Assembly: GCF_021917145.1 (NCBI RefSeq)
Contig: NW_025813732.1
Location: forward strand, 62,001 to 126,000
Direction: 5' to 3'
Source: Hypomesus transpacificus
Taxonomy: Eukaryota; Chordata; Actinopteri; Osmeriformes; Osmeridae
Length of the DNA stretch: 64,000 bases
How positions within the stretch are numbered: position 1 is the first letter of the stretch; every line of letters begins with the position of its first letter. A program made the position numbers and the translations under genes. The notes under the pieces are model-generated. The model was not told the origin of the DNA and did not search any database. It saw only the letters and a program-made list of their open reading frames with translations. This document shows, in pieces, positions 37,313 through 49,469 of the stretch.

Positions 37313-37865
37313 GGGCCCTGTCCCTCTCTCTCTGTCTCTCTCTCCTTCTCTGACTATCTCTCTGCCTATCTCTCCCCCTCTCCCCCACCTCTCTCTCTCT
37401 CTCTCTCTGTCTGTCTCTCTCTCTCTCTGTCTCTCTGTCTCTCTCTCTCTATCTCTCATACACACATACTGTCCTCCCAGCTTCCTCAGTCAGCCTATGT
37501 CTCCCTCTACATCAGGCCTGTAGACCAGCTCTCTTGTAAGTCTATCGGATCCGTCTGAAGACATCCCAAGACCACTGCCTAACAGCTACCACATAGCCAG
37601 CTTGAAAGTCATGCGTGTATGGACTTTGACACAAAATGGCTGCCAAAGACCGCTCAGACAGCATCCTGGGTGTGAGATTAAGGAGGCGTTTCTAGAGAGT
37701 TCTGTCGGGGGTTCAGGTTGGAGGGGTTTGGATGCAGGTGTAGCATTGGTTGGCAGGGGGTTCTAAAGGAACTCTATCTTTCCACTGCAGTTCCACACAC
37801 AGGCGTGACTAAGTATTGCCCTTGTTTTTTGTGCTCTCTGTCACTGCTCTCTGTAACTTCTTTAC

Positions 37866-37871
37866 AATAAA
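37866..37871 (+). terminator. lars1 polyadenylation signal
   Basis: AATAAA lies 554 bases after the lars1 stop codon and is followed by GTATGTGT-rich sequence. A second AATAAA near 38066 could be a distal alternative. The 3' UTR starts with a CT microsatellite (37321-37456). Confidence 0.6.
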
Positions 37872-38199
37872 TGCAGTCTGTATGTGTCAGGTTGATTTTT
37901 CCCTCTTAGAAAATGTGGAGGCCCCATAGTCTTTGGAATCAATTAACAAAAGCCATATCTGACATCATATCCATGTTTTCCCACCAGTGTTTTTATGCGG
38001 TCATTTTGTCAACATTTGTGTCCCCCATATTAAGACGTGGGCTATCCAGATGACTTTCCAGTCAAAAATAAACGTCTGTGAACTACATTTGACTCCTCGC
38101 CGACTTCCTTCTAGCCTCCATCTCTCACAAACCTAGCGGGCGACTGAGCTTCCTGTCCGTTGGGGTCCCAGCACTTTCGGTTCCGCTGCACCAGAGAGA

Positions 38200-38435
38200 A
38201 GTGTTCTGCATCGGCCAATCAGTCTTCTGTCACATGTGATTTCAGGAAGTGCTACGTGACCGAGAAACAGACCACAGCCACGTTCGGCGTTGTCGTCCCC
38301 CCCCCTCCCCCGAGTCACCCCTAGATAAGTTGTGTCTGTGTGTGTGTGTGTGTGTGATTGAGACGTGTCTTAGTATCTGATTCGGAACTGAAGCTACCAG
38401 ACCCGTACATCCCAGCTTAGGTGTGACGACGAAAG
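38200..38435 (+). promoter_or_regulatory. Candidate plac8l1 promoter and non-coding exon
   Basis: A GGCCAATCAG CCAAT-type box (about 38212) and a TACGTGAC CRE/E-box-like site (about 38253) lie upstream of a good donor (GAAAG|gtaagg, exon end 38435). The next exon has a strong pyrimidine-rich acceptor ending at 38875 and carries the start codon at 38898. Promoter assignment is inferred from these signals only. Confidence 0.35.
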
Positions 38436-38897
38436 GTAAGGTCCGCTTCAGTCGAAAACAATTGGCCTGTCCGCCTCTCCTCGTGGTCGTTGTGTCCATG
38501 CTTGTTTGTGTCCAGACCTCTCCGACCGGTGTTGCTCTGAGGAGAACTTGGCCTGGTTGTTTTTTTGTTGTTGCCTGGTCTAGCCTCTATCTCGGCCTAT
38601 TCTGTGTGCAAATCGTCTTCATTTCAACCCCAATTCCGTCGACTTCCTGTCCGCCTCCAGTGAACCCTTAACAGTGCTTCGTGACGAGGCTTCATGCGAC
38701 GGGCTTAGAGGAGGGGCGGGCAGGGCATGTTATCTCCACCTAGCAGCCAGTGGCACAGCCCCAGGTCTGGCGTCCTATCTTGGGGAAGCACCGAGAGCTC
38801 AGCTGGGGTGAGCGAGTGGGGGAAACTCTCCCCCTCTCCCTCCTCCTTCCTCTTTTCTTCTTCTCTGGTCCCCAGCAGGGAGCTCGGGAACTTTGGC

Positions 38898-39627
38898 ATG
38901 GAGGACACGTCTGACGCCGAGCGGTAAGTGTGTGTCTCGACGCTCTTATCAGGATAGATCACCCCCTTGTTAAGGTGTAATTCGTCATTCCAGGGAGCGC
39001 TTGTTCCCCCCCCCCCCCCCCCCCGCTGTGGCGTCGAGCCTTATATAGGGCTAGGACTTCACTCATTGGACGCCTCGAGCCACATAGCAAGACTGAATCT
39101 CCCCGACACGCATGTCTCCGTGCCGGGGGTTCGACTGGTGTCGCCGTTCCGTTGCCACAGGATTTTGGCGGGGGGGGGGGGGGATAAGAGTTCCATCGAA
39201 AGGATATGTCGTGTCCAAGCGACGGTGGAGCCGTCCTTGGCGAATGAGCTAGCGTGCTCGATTTAGATTTGAAGGCTGAAGTGGTCGAGACAGCCATGGC
39301 TCAGAGAGGGTGTCGATTGTTCAGCCGAAGCAGTCCCAGAGATGCCCTGCCTTGTGTTCGGCTCTGCCTCAGGTCCGCACCAGAGACGACTGTCCCGGGC
39401 GAGGAGGAGCAGGAGGAGGAAGAGGAGGAGGAAGAGGAGGAGGAAGTCGCGGTCCGGGAGACAGGAAGCGGAAGCTGGCGTCGGCCGAGCGGCCGAGCCA
39501 CGGACCTTCCCGTGCTGACCCAGCCTGGCCTGGGGGTCACCACGACGACCATCACCACCATCACGCAGACGGGCGGCGGCTGGAGCACGGGGCTGCTGGA
39601 CGTGTGCGGAGACGTGACCACCTGTGA

Positions 39628-39658
<31 letters not shown>

Positions 39659-40406
39659 AAGGAGGGGGAGACAGAGGGGGGACACAGAAGGAGAGGGGGG
39701 GGTAGGAGGGGGGGACAGAGGGAGAGGGGGGGGAGGAGGGGGGAGAGAAAGGGGACACAGAGGGAGAGGGGGGGGAGAGAGGGAGGACACAGAGGGAGGG
39801 GGGGAGGGGGGAAGACAGAGGGAGAGGAGGGGGGGAGGGGAAGGAGGGAGAGAGGGGGATGGCCAGAGGGAGGGGGGGGTCGTCAACTTTGTACAGCAGT
39901 GTGAAGATATCCTCCGTGTGTGTGTGTGTGTGTGTTTGTTGACCTCAGGTTTGCTGGGGGCCGTGGTGCCCTGCTGTCTGGACCTCAGTCTGGCTCACCA
40001 CTTTGGCGAGTGTGTGTGTCTTCCCCTGCTGCCCGGCTCCACCTTGGCCCTGCGCGTGGGCATCCGGGAGAGATACAAGATCCGGGTGAGGAGGAACGCG
40101 CCGCTCAATACCCATCACTGGGCGCTTCCCTTAACCATGTTACTTCAAACTGGGAACACCTGAGAGAGTGCTGGACAACGGGATCGTCCCGAATAGCCGT
40201 CACTGTAAATGTCAAACGTCCAAGCTAGCTCGACTGATGTTACTTTGTGTGTGTGTGTGTGTGTGTGAGCGCAGGGCAGTGTGTGTGAGGACTGGACCAC
40301 GGTGTGCCTGTGCTACCCTCTGGCTGTGTGTCAGATGATCCGAGAGATGAAGAGGAGGATGAAGACTCAGATCTACCAGGTGTCCACCGCGCTGGAGAGC
40401 TCCTGA
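38898..40406 (+). CDS. plac8l1: PLAC8-like protein 1 (cornifelin/PLAC8 family)
   Basis: PLAC8-family proteins are small cysteine-rich proteins of unclear biochemical role; PLAC8L1 lies next to LARS1 in human as it does here. Coding exons: 38898-38923, 39373-39623, 39949-40085, 40275-40406, giving 181 residues (human about 177). The family core is present: TQTGGGWSTGL, a Cys pair around VCGDVTTC, PCCLD, HHFGECVCLPLLPGST, then R-x-R-Y-K-I and VCEDW. The N-terminus carries a glutamate run (14 Glu in 15 residues) that I do not associate with the family. Junctions are in phase (GAG CG|G TCC; ACC T|GT TTG). Intron 2 is filled by a G-rich tract. Confidence 0.92.
39629..39885 (+). repeat. G-run and purine tract in plac8l1 intron 2
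   Basis: A near-continuous G homopolymer of about 28 bases is followed by some 230 bases made only of G, A and scattered C in GGGGGGAG and GACAGAGGGAG patterns. It is a strong candidate for quadruplex or triplex structure on the sense strand, within a 325-base intron. Confidence 0.85.
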
Positions 40407-40638
40407 AGGACCTGCTCGTCCCTCCCCTGGGCTCCTCCTCGGCTCTCTCTCTCTGCATCCCCCCTTCCTGTCACAATGACCACTTCCTGTCACTCCGACC
40501 ACTTCCTGTCTCCCCTTCTGGTTTCAACTGGTTTGACCATCCAAGTCCATGTCACACATGAAGGACATTCATTTTTACGTGCGGGAACTCATTTAACTGA
40601 ACGGCGAATGTGCGCTGTCGTCTCTGAATTTTACTTTT

Positions 40639-40644
40639 AATAAA
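40639..40644 (+). terminator. plac8l1 polyadenylation signal
   Basis: AATAAA lies 233 bases after the stop codon, followed by T-rich sequence, giving a short 3' UTR. Confidence 0.6.
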
Positions 40645-40699
40645 AAAACGATTTGATGTCATCAGATATATTGTTCTTCATATGAAAAGAGCTTGTCAT

Positions 40700-43100
40700 A
40701 ACGCCCGCTCGCCTATTGAGGATGTGAAATGTGTTTTTTTTTACCTGACCAAACATGAACCATGGAGATGTCTTTTTTTCTGGAGTAAAAGTTCATGCAC
40801 ACCACAAAGGAAGTGAAGCCTATTTGCATTTCTTTAGTTCTTTTCTGATCTTACTCCCATTCCCAGCCGCAGGCAGACAGTGGTCTTCATCTAACAAGGC
40901 ATGTGTCCGGCCCTCAAATGCCAGCTCTCACCCGGATCGGAAAATGGTATTAACACACACCATCCGCTTGTTTTTAAAGGCCAAATATGTCATCCACGTA
41001 ACTTTGATTGGCTTGCACATGTCGCCGAAATTCCGTTTATTCAAAGACAGACACCGTTTCAATAACGCTAGACACCGGTAATGAGTTGCTCCATCTGCGG
41101 ATCTCTGTCGACCTCTGACCCCTGAAGGTCCATGGTAGGGTGGATCTACGTAGCGCATAACTCAAATTAGTCCCAGTACTGGTGCTATAGAAACATCAGG
41201 GGACTCCATACTCCCCTGTCTCTCATTAGAAATGGAAATTGCAGTTTGAACATGGTTGGTTTTCCCCAAATGGAGGAACTTCAATGTGTATTCCAGGGAG
41301 GTGGCCCTTATATAACACTGTTACACTGTCTCCTCTCAGCCAAATGTGAACATCTTTATTGTGAAAGATGGAAAAACGATAGCTGACCCCACGGTTGCTG
41401 TCAGAGATACGGGAGAGCTATCCATCATCTCCTTGGAGACGCACTTCCCGGTGGTCGCCAGCGGGGGGCAGCGTTGCTACAGAGAAGCTACTTCAGCTCT
41501 TCCCTCTCTTCTTTTTCCTCTCTCCTCTCTCTCTCATTCCTCTCTCCTCTCTCTCCCCTCCTCTTCTCTCTCTCTCCTCTCTCTCCCCTCCTCTTCTCTC
41601 TCTCTCCTCCCTCCCCAGACTCCCTGCCTCCAGGACCCCGCCAGGATAGCCACCTCCTTCCCATGGTGCACCAGGTGTGTTGGTGATGATGATGTATGAG
41701 TGAACTCCCTGGGGGGGAGGGGGGGGGGAGTGTTTGCGAGGGGGGAAGGGGTTAGTGTGTGGGTGTGTGTTGGGGAGGAGGAGGAGGAGGAGGAAGGGGG
41801 GGGGGTGAATGGACTGCTGAGACCTGGTTGACGGAGGGAGGAGGGGGGGGGGCTGGTTTTGAAGGAGAGAGAGGGTCTGAATAACTGACAGCGGCCGGTC
41901 CTCATTAGTGGGATTCTCAAGCAGCCCTGTTCACGCAGCCAAAACGTCTGACGTGATCCCAGGTAAGAAAACAGCAACGACGCTTAACTCCCCGAGTCGT
42001 TGTGTTCATTCGTGCCGCTCCGCAAATCCCCTGCCTCGCTAATCGCCGTGAGGCTAAGCCATGCCGTCCCAAGCCTAACTGTTCCGACGGACTAGGTGAT
42101 CTCCGAAGACGACGAGACACACACACACACACACAAACGCTCTGAGGCTGTTTCCCAGCCAGGCCTGATGGCGTCAGCACAGTGGACTGAGGGGGAGGAG
42201 CTTAGAAGGAGCAGAGGGACCCAGGAAGTTGGCACGCTTGTCCCTGCGGTGGGAACTCTATCCAGGGCAACAACATCCACCTGGGGTTTTACATAACAGC
42301 CTCAGCCAGCAGCACAGCAAGCGCTGTGGGGGGAAGGACAGTCAGATGTGTACTAACCTGAAGCATCAGCCTTGAGCCCAGAGCTATGCACTGGTGCTAA
42401 AGCTCAAAATAAGGCTTTATAAACAGCTTTGCCCAAGGAGTATGTGTGTATTTTCAGCGTATCGCATGTTGTGACACGACTGTCGACAAGAAGTGAGATT
42501 TGAGGTCTGGTAAAGAGCTCCCATGCAGCAAGCTTGCCTCGTCACCGTGACTGTTAGAAGGATCGGTGTGTCGGATTCGGGCTCGACGACAAATCGGATG
42601 GGTGGGTATTTGGTTTCCGCAAGGGTGTATTTTGTACGTGGCTCTAATGTAGTAACCCTTATAGCTCCAATAATGGAGGGGGCGACATTCCATTTGGGGG
42701 TGGAGGGGGCACTGGCTTCAATCCGACCCTGGTTGCATTTCCTTTCTGTTTCCCGGCATTACATAATCAGCCCCGTCATTCCGTCGACCGGGGATGGAGG
42801 GAAGGGCTTGTTTCCAGCCGTGGTGCATCCATGCATGCTTCTGGTCTGGGGAGGTTTCGGAGCGTTGGCAGAGTCCGTGGGACTGTGACTCCCATTACTC
42901 AGCCTCCTAACTCCAGGCTGGGAGCCTGTTCTGTGTCCTCATGCTCCGCTGCTTCGGTCTGGACCGGAGTGAAGGGAATGGGCCGGGGTGGGGGCCGGGG
43001 GTGGGGGTGGGAGGGAGGTTCCAGGCTTTGGGTCCCAGTGGAGCTCATTTCATCATGCTGATTTGTGCCACAGCTGTGTCGAGAGGAGAAGGAGGAAAGA
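40700..43100. other. Intergenic DNA after plac8l1
   Basis: No supported gene. An exon-like stretch starts after a good acceptor at 41339-41340, with 41 codons free of stops before low-complexity CT repeats. I do not recognise the peptide, so it is not called as a gene. Short CT (41500-41615) and G/A-rich repeats follow. Confidence 0.4.
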
Positions 43101-43125
43101 GTCATGATGGCTTCAGGGACTGTTC

Positions 43126-43322
43126 GTCTGTCTGTCTGTCTGTCTGCCTGCCTGCTTGCCTGTCTGCTTGCCTGCTTGCCTGTCTGTCTGCCTGTCTTCC
43201 TGCCTGTCTGCCTGCCTGTCTGTCTGTCTGTCTGTCTGCCCGTCTTCCTGTCTGCCTGCCTGCCTGTCTTCCTGTCTGCCTGTCTGTCTGCCTGCCTGCC
43301 TGCCTGCCTGTCTGTCTTCCTT
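43126..43322 (+). repeat. Tetranucleotide TGTC/TGCC array
   Basis: About 200 bases of interspersed TGTC, TGCC and TTCC units. The mixed units show an old, impure microsatellite. Reading frames through it are artefacts. Confidence 0.9.
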
Positions 43323-43399
43323 ACAAACTGTGTCTGTCTTGGAATGTGGCTGCCAGCCCATCTGTCTCCTTGTTAGTTTGTATGTCAACCGTATCTAAC

Positions 43400-44123
43400 C
43401 GTCGTCCTGCCTGTCTGTCCGTCAGGCCGTGTCTGTCTGCCTGCCTGTCGATCTGTCTGCTCGCTTCTCCACCTCCACCTCTGGTCTGGGCAGGGTCACA
43501 TCGCCAGTGGGCCGTGTCAGCGGAGAGAAATGCTGTTGTGTTGTTGCTCCCAAGCCCCTGAACTCAGTGATGTGGTCGCTCTTTCATCTGCCATGGCTGA
43601 CTGGTGCTGGGAGTCGGAGGCTGACGTTGTAGCGAAGTGCAATGGCGGGTGTACATGAGCGTGTGGCTTTATCTGTGTGTCTGTGTGGGCGTGCGTGTGT
43701 GTGTTCATGTGTGCGCATGGGCCTGCCCGTGTCCGTGACGTATTCTATGTAGGACATGGGGTGTGTGTGTGTGTGCTTCCGAGGTGAGATCACAGGCCCC
43801 GTCGTCTCTCCTCACTCCCTCCGTCTGCCGCGAGTCGGTTCTCTCTTCTGCTCGGCATCGTCAAAGGCAGAGACAGCCTCCTGCCCACGAGCACCACACG
43901 CCAGGCCTAAAAGCAGACTTGGGCGCCGAAATTCGAGCGAGCCCCCTAAAATATGTGGGTCTCGTTTCTGGGAAGTCATCGAGACTCCAGTTGTCAGGCA
44001 ATTATGGTTGGCTCCTGGCCAAGCCTACCCCCTCTTACTTATAATTACTTTACAACGAAACGCCTCACGCTAACCAATGGCTGCGTCGCTAGCTCCCGGT
44101 GCTTGGCAGTGTGCAAATCACAC

Positions 44124-44163
<40 letters not shown>

Positions 44164-44339
44164 CTCCGCCTCTCCCACACCCAAACACACACACATCCAC
44201 GAAAGAACAGATGCGCCAGATGTTCGCGAAGTGGCCCATCAAAACATCGTCGGGCTCTCTGAAGCTATATGCATAAAACACGTCCCACCGTCTCTCTCCT
44301 AGTTTCCTCTCTCTTGTCTCACTCTGTGCCACTCGTTCA

Positions 44340-44396
<57 letters not shown>

Positions 44397-45071
44397 AATG
44401 GTGTCGCTGATTCATCTTCATTCCTCTCCACATCTTACGGCCACACCGCATCCTGCCCACCCCAAATCGCCAGAGAACAACATCTCTGGTGTCTGTTACA
44501 TTCTTCCTCGGAAAAGGAGTAGTTTGTGGACTCTTTCTGGTTGCGTGTGTGAGTGTGCGTGTGTCGCACGTGTGCGCGCGAACGGGCACACGCGCTTGGT
44601 GCGTGCGTTTCCCGTGGAAGCATCACTGCTGAATGTACGAGTGGCCTCGTCCAGACAAGACGATTTCAACCGCTAACGCATTTAAGAGTTTGCCAACGAC
44701 AACAAAGCTGTCGGCCAAACGCTTCCTTCAAGATTGTTCCCATCTAGCTGAGGTGTGGAGCCGGGGGGGGGGGGGGCAGGGGGGGGGGGGGGCAGGGGGC
44801 AGGGGGGGGCAGGGGGGGGGGGGGGGCAGGGGGGGGTGGGGTGGGGGCAGGGGGGGGGGGGGCAGGGGGGGGGTGATCAAGCCACTGATGACAGCTTTAA
44901 TATGAGGGAAAGGCACAGCCGCTCCCCACGGCTCTTGCATTCTGATACCTTCCCGCAGTAACGGGCTTAGCTTATCATAGACGAGCATGTAGCGTCCCTG
45001 TGACTAGGAAGATTCTCCTCGCAGGCTGGGGGTCCGCGAGGAGCCAGTCACTCTGCGGGAAGCAGACGGCT

Positions 45072-45115
<44 letters not shown>

Positions 45116-45138
45116 GCTTTCTGTCTCTCTCTCTCCCC

Positions 45139-45176
<38 letters not shown>

Positions 45177-46400
45177 TTCTGTCTCTTTCCCTCCTCCATC
45201 TCTCGCCCTGCATCTGACTGAGTCCTCCAGCCAGCTGTCCCTGTCAGAGATTGAAGCCCGGGTCTGAGTCTCGATGTCGCAAGTGATTTGATTGGCAGGG
45301 AGACTCGTGATCAAATGATTCGCTCTCGATGAAAGGCTTGGCTTGTTTAGCCCTCTGACGGTTTTTTCTCTGTAGACTTGTGACTTGCTAGACTTGCGAT
45401 CAGGGACTTGCGACTCGACTTGGCCCTCCACCTCATCAACTTGCGACGTGACTTGACAAAGGAAACGTGAACGTCTCGGCCACGCGCAGCCTCCTAGCCT
45501 ACTTGCGCGCAAACGGGAAAACAAAGATACCTATGAATAGAACATTCGCTCTCTCGTCTGGAAATAGACTCCGGGACTGCGCCAGCATGTCCAATCCAAG
45601 CTCCTGAGCGATGTGAACATCTTCTGTGGATGACGTGTCCCGTCTACGGAACGGAGCACCAGGAGGGTTGATGAGGCGTGCCAGACTCTCGCTGTTTCAA
45701 CCGCAGAAACTCAAGCTTTCTCTCCGTGCGTTTCCCTGTCCAGTCGGGCTGATTCAGACAAGGTTGGGGCGTGTGTGCGTGTGCGTGTCTGTGGGAGGAT
45801 ATGGGAGGAGGGCGGCAGGTAAATGGGAAGTGGTTGACTTGCAGAGGAGACGCGAGGAGGGCTGAGAGAGACTGAGAGGCATCAGGGATTCAATTAGAGA
45901 GCATTTGTGCTTACGCCCACACTCCTGTACATCAACAAACATCCGCCTGTCAGAATAGCATACTCTGACGAGCAGCACTCTGCTCTCCCTGTGGGTGTGT
46001 GTGTGTGTGTGGTGGGTGGAAGGTTAGATCTTGGAAGGGAGGAGAGCAATGTCAGTCTTCAGGTAGAGCTGCCTTGGGGCCAGCCTGGAGAACAAAGGAA
46101 GCGACAGAGACTTGGTGTTTGAACCGGAGAGAGGGAGAATGCCCACAGATTCCAGCTGAAGTAGTAATCTGGAAGATTACTTCCCGTCTTCCATTCTAGA
46201 ACATTTTGAGTGGTGGTTTAGTAGGGTTGAGCAAAAGTAATTGCAGCGATGCGGTTCTGATGGTGAACTCACGACGCATACTTTTCTTTCGTGTGTATTT
46301 TTCAGGTATTTTTTTGTCACTTTATTTCATAGAGAGAGACCGGAGAGCAGGGAGATGAAGTGGAAGGCCCTTGTGTTAGGCCTTAACCTTCGTTTTACGA
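43400..46400. other. Intergenic DNA dense in simple repeats
   Basis: No gene supported. It holds CT repeats (44127-44162, 45066-45185), an AC repeat (44341-44390) and the G-rich tract listed separately, with otherwise unremarkable sequence. Confidence 0.5.
44763..44873 (+). repeat. G-rich tandem repeat with quadruplex potential
   Basis: About 110 bases, almost entirely G, in blocks of 7-14 G separated by CA or T. Every block can contribute to quadruplexes. Exact length is likely unreliable in assembly. Confidence 0.85.
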
Positions 46401-46411
46401 TCTCCACTTGG

Positions 46412-46699
46412 CAGGGGCGGATCTAGAGACTATCATTCGGGGAGGCAATAGGGTGGCAGATGGAAGTTGTTAGGTGGCCTCCTGGAGGCGAATCAAAACC
46501 CAAAGTAGGGGGGTACAGTACTCCCTATGGTAAATGATTAGGCTATAACATTGTATTTTAAATTAAACAGTCATATATATATATATTTGTTTATGTTCTT
46601 TAATGTACAAATAATATTTTTCCATGGGAAGATTGGGGTGGCAGGTATTTTATTGGGGTGGCAGCTGCCACCCCTTGCCCCCCCTTAGATCCTCCACTG
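46412..46699. mobile_element. Short non-autonomous hAT element (MITE) with intact target duplication
   Basis: The element starts CAGGGGCGGATCTA and ends TTAGATCCTCCACTG, imperfect inverted termini. It is flanked on both sides by the identical 8-base sequence ccacttgg (46404-46411 and 46700-46707). At 288 bases with no coding frame it is a MITE-sized hAT derivative. A GC-rich inner palindrome (GGGGTGGCAGCTGCCACCCC) lies near the right end. Confidence 0.85.
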
Positions 46700-46749
46700 C
46701 CACTTGGCACCCCCAATGATAAGTATAGTAAAAGAAAACTTACAGTAAA

Positions 46750-49260
46750 CATTGACATTCAAACAATCTCAAAATGTGTGTCCTTTTCATCAGTAAGTGT
46801 TCCCTAAATTGGCTTTTTTTTCCTGGGCCTTGATAGCTAACTGCATAGATAAACAGGATATTGAAAGGTCAGTCTCTAAATGTCTTGTCTGTTGACTAAT
46901 GTTGGATATCGCAGCACAGTCGAATACCAAAATAACTTTAACCTTTTGCGTCGTCTTTCGGGGCAATGCCTGTTTTGTGTATGTCGCAATTAAAACGGTG
47001 TCTAATCCCCTTCGAGCTGGAGCCGCAGTGTTTACGAGGATTTTTGGGGGTCGTCATTTGACCATATCACGTGCATTTCAATCAAAGTATCGTCATACTA
47101 TAACTAGGACCTCAGTGAGGCGGGGTCTTAAGAATCCAGTCAATTGAACATGAAGTTCAAGGTGCTTACGCAACATTGGAAGGGACCTTTGCAAAGGCTG
47201 CCTTACCCTAAACACAAGCCTATCTCTCCCTTTCCACCAAAGACATGCAAGCTCCATTGGAAATACTCTCCAGTATACAAACACCATTTCCCATGCGGTT
47301 GGTTTGTAGACTTGTAAGTTCCTGTTGGAAACCTAGGAGATAAAAGACACTTTACAAAGAGACTTTGTAATCACAATTTTCCAGTTTCACAGTCGCCGTT
47401 TTAACTTACGCTGGCTGTGAGCTTGTCTTTCTGCTCTACGTTCGTGAGCTTTATCTCACAAGTTACAGACAGCTGAGCTTCGGTGGGGAGTGCAAGAAAC
47501 CAGCAAGTTTTGTGTGAGTGAGCGAAAGGCCCAAAAAGAGATTCGATAACTAAATCGCCTGTGTGTGTGTGTGTCACAGTGTCTGCGTACGCGTGTGCGT
47601 GCGAGAAAGCGTTCCCGCCAAGCGCCGCGGACTCGCAAAGGCTTACCGAGCCACAGCCGAGGGACGCTGTCACTCAGTTTTATCTGATAATGCGAAGGGA
47701 GACAAACCCTTGTTCGCGCAGATGGCTCAGGAGAGCTGATGGCGAGCGGCCAGTCCTTGGAGTTTTTAGAAGCGTATCTTTTGAAACATGCAGGTATGTT
47801 TACAAAGATATAGACAGGGGGAGAACAGGAAAAGTCCCAGGTGGTCCCAGCCAAAGGTGCAAGATCCAAGGATCTCAGATGAATACATCTGAAGAACGGA
47901 GAGGAGCGACTCGACCTCCACAACCTCGGCAAATGAGACGTGGTGCTTTGCTTCTCACCATTCATAACCAATCTCACAGAAGGACAAGCTCCACGTACTG
48001 TAAGCACACAGTAATCTTCCGCGGAACAGACTGCATTGGATTTATTCGAAAGTTGTCATGTTCCCCTGAATCTCTATAATACATCCATGGGGTTTTTAGC
48101 GGAATTTTCTGTTTTCTCATTTCTCCAACCCACGACAGGTGAAAATGCAAAACGAACATATTTGCATGCAGACGCAGGTGCACCCTGGATCATTCTGTAA
48201 AGGCGAAAAAGAAAGGTCCAGTTGAAAACACTTTTTCTTTTTCTTTCCGAACGAGGCCATTCCACCAATCCTTTGACAAAAATAAGGTCATTTCTTCTCC
48301 TCTCTTTTGTTCTCCCTTCAAATGAAACGTATAAACCGGCGAGGAGCATTCTGGGGTTGTTACTAACAGCCAGAAAAGAACTGTAGCTCAGAAAAAACGC
48401 TATTGAGAAGCTGCCACAGGGTCTCCTGCCTCTAAAAATGGCAGGGCTGTATGTGTTGGCAAAATCACCTCAGTGACCACATCCACCGAACGCAGCCACC
48501 ATGGTTCAGAATACCATTACCACAGGAGTCGATACAGTTATGGCAGTCGGTGGATGGTTACTACACTCTGAGTACACACTGACCCCATTGTGACCACACA
48601 CAGACTTCACCTGAACGGACCCCACCTGGACTCACGATGACCCATGGTTATCTTAGTCCCAGAGTAAGAACAGAGTAGGAAGGAGTACTCAGTTTTGAAC
48701 AGTAATCCTTTTCGACGCTAAAAACTCTCAGCTTTGCGTCCAGTTGGTTATCTTCTGAACTAAGACAGAAAGAAGCAGTGTAGGTAAAAAAAGTGTTGTT
48801 GTGGATGTGCAAAATGTAGCCTTCCTCCAAATGGAACCTGCCGTTAGTCATGCTGCTCACGAATTCCGTCGGTGTTAAGATTCCTCCTTTAAAATCCGGA
48901 CCTCTCTTCAAGTGTTCATTTCAATGAGAGCATCAGACCCGGATCGAAAAACCTATTTGTTAACGTTCAATAGGGAACACCTGTTAAGTGAATTTCAGTG
49001 CACCCAAGGTAATAGAGAGAAAGCCGTTCTGCTTTCGACCCACGCTTCCAGAAGATTCTTCGGTGAGGAAGCTCAGTCCTTGTCCACTCGAAAGGTGCGA
49101 TTATCCGTTTAGGCGCGGGGGTTCCTACGTGTTTGAAGACCAGCTGACTGGAGGGAGAGTTTAACAAACACCTTGACATAAGCGTCTTCCGTTCAGACAC
49201 AGTGGTAGGCTTCTAGAAAAGTCTATCTGAGGTGTGAAGGTCAGAGTACACGCTTTGTAA
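46750..49260. other. Intergenic DNA, no gene seen
   Basis: Moderately AT-rich sequence without supported exons, RNA genes or recognised transposons. Open frames such as those around 47560-48080 have no conserved protein character. Confidence 0.45.
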
Positions 49261-49267
49261 TAGAATG

Positions 49268-49464
49268 GGAGTCAGATGGCTGAGCGGTTAGGGAATTGGG
49301 CTAGTAATCAGAAGGTCGCTGGTTCGATTCCCGGCTGTGCCAAATGACGTTGTGTCCTTGGGCAAGGCACTTCACCCTACTTGCCTCGGGGGGAATGTCC
49401 CTGTACTTACTGTAAGTCGCTCTGGATAAGAGCGTCTGCTAAATGACTAAATGTAAATGTAAAG
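49268..49464 (+). mobile_element. tRNA-derived SINE, near full length
   Basis: The head reads GATGGCTGAGCGGTTAGGG (A-box region) and GGTTCGATTCCC (B box), i.e. a Leu/Ser-tRNA-like promoter. The body GGGCAAGGCACTTCACCC and the tail GGATAAGAGCGTCTGCTAAA end in ATGTAAATGTAAA. It is better preserved than the copy in lars1 intron 6. The tRNA-like head should not be called as a tRNA gene. Confidence 0.87.
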
Positions 49465-49469
49465 GGAAT

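Noticed and set aside
43065-43561. Cys/Leu/Pro repeat frames
   Set aside because: Product of the TGTC/TGCC tetranucleotide array, with no conserved protein content.
47561-48079. 172-codon intergenic frame
   Set aside because: It starts in a GT repeat and has no recognisable domain, polyA signal or splice context.
49268-49335. tRNA-Leu/Ser-like gene
   Set aside because: A and B boxes are present, but there is no proper anticodon arm or acceptor pairing, and a SINE body and tail follow. It is the head of a SINE.
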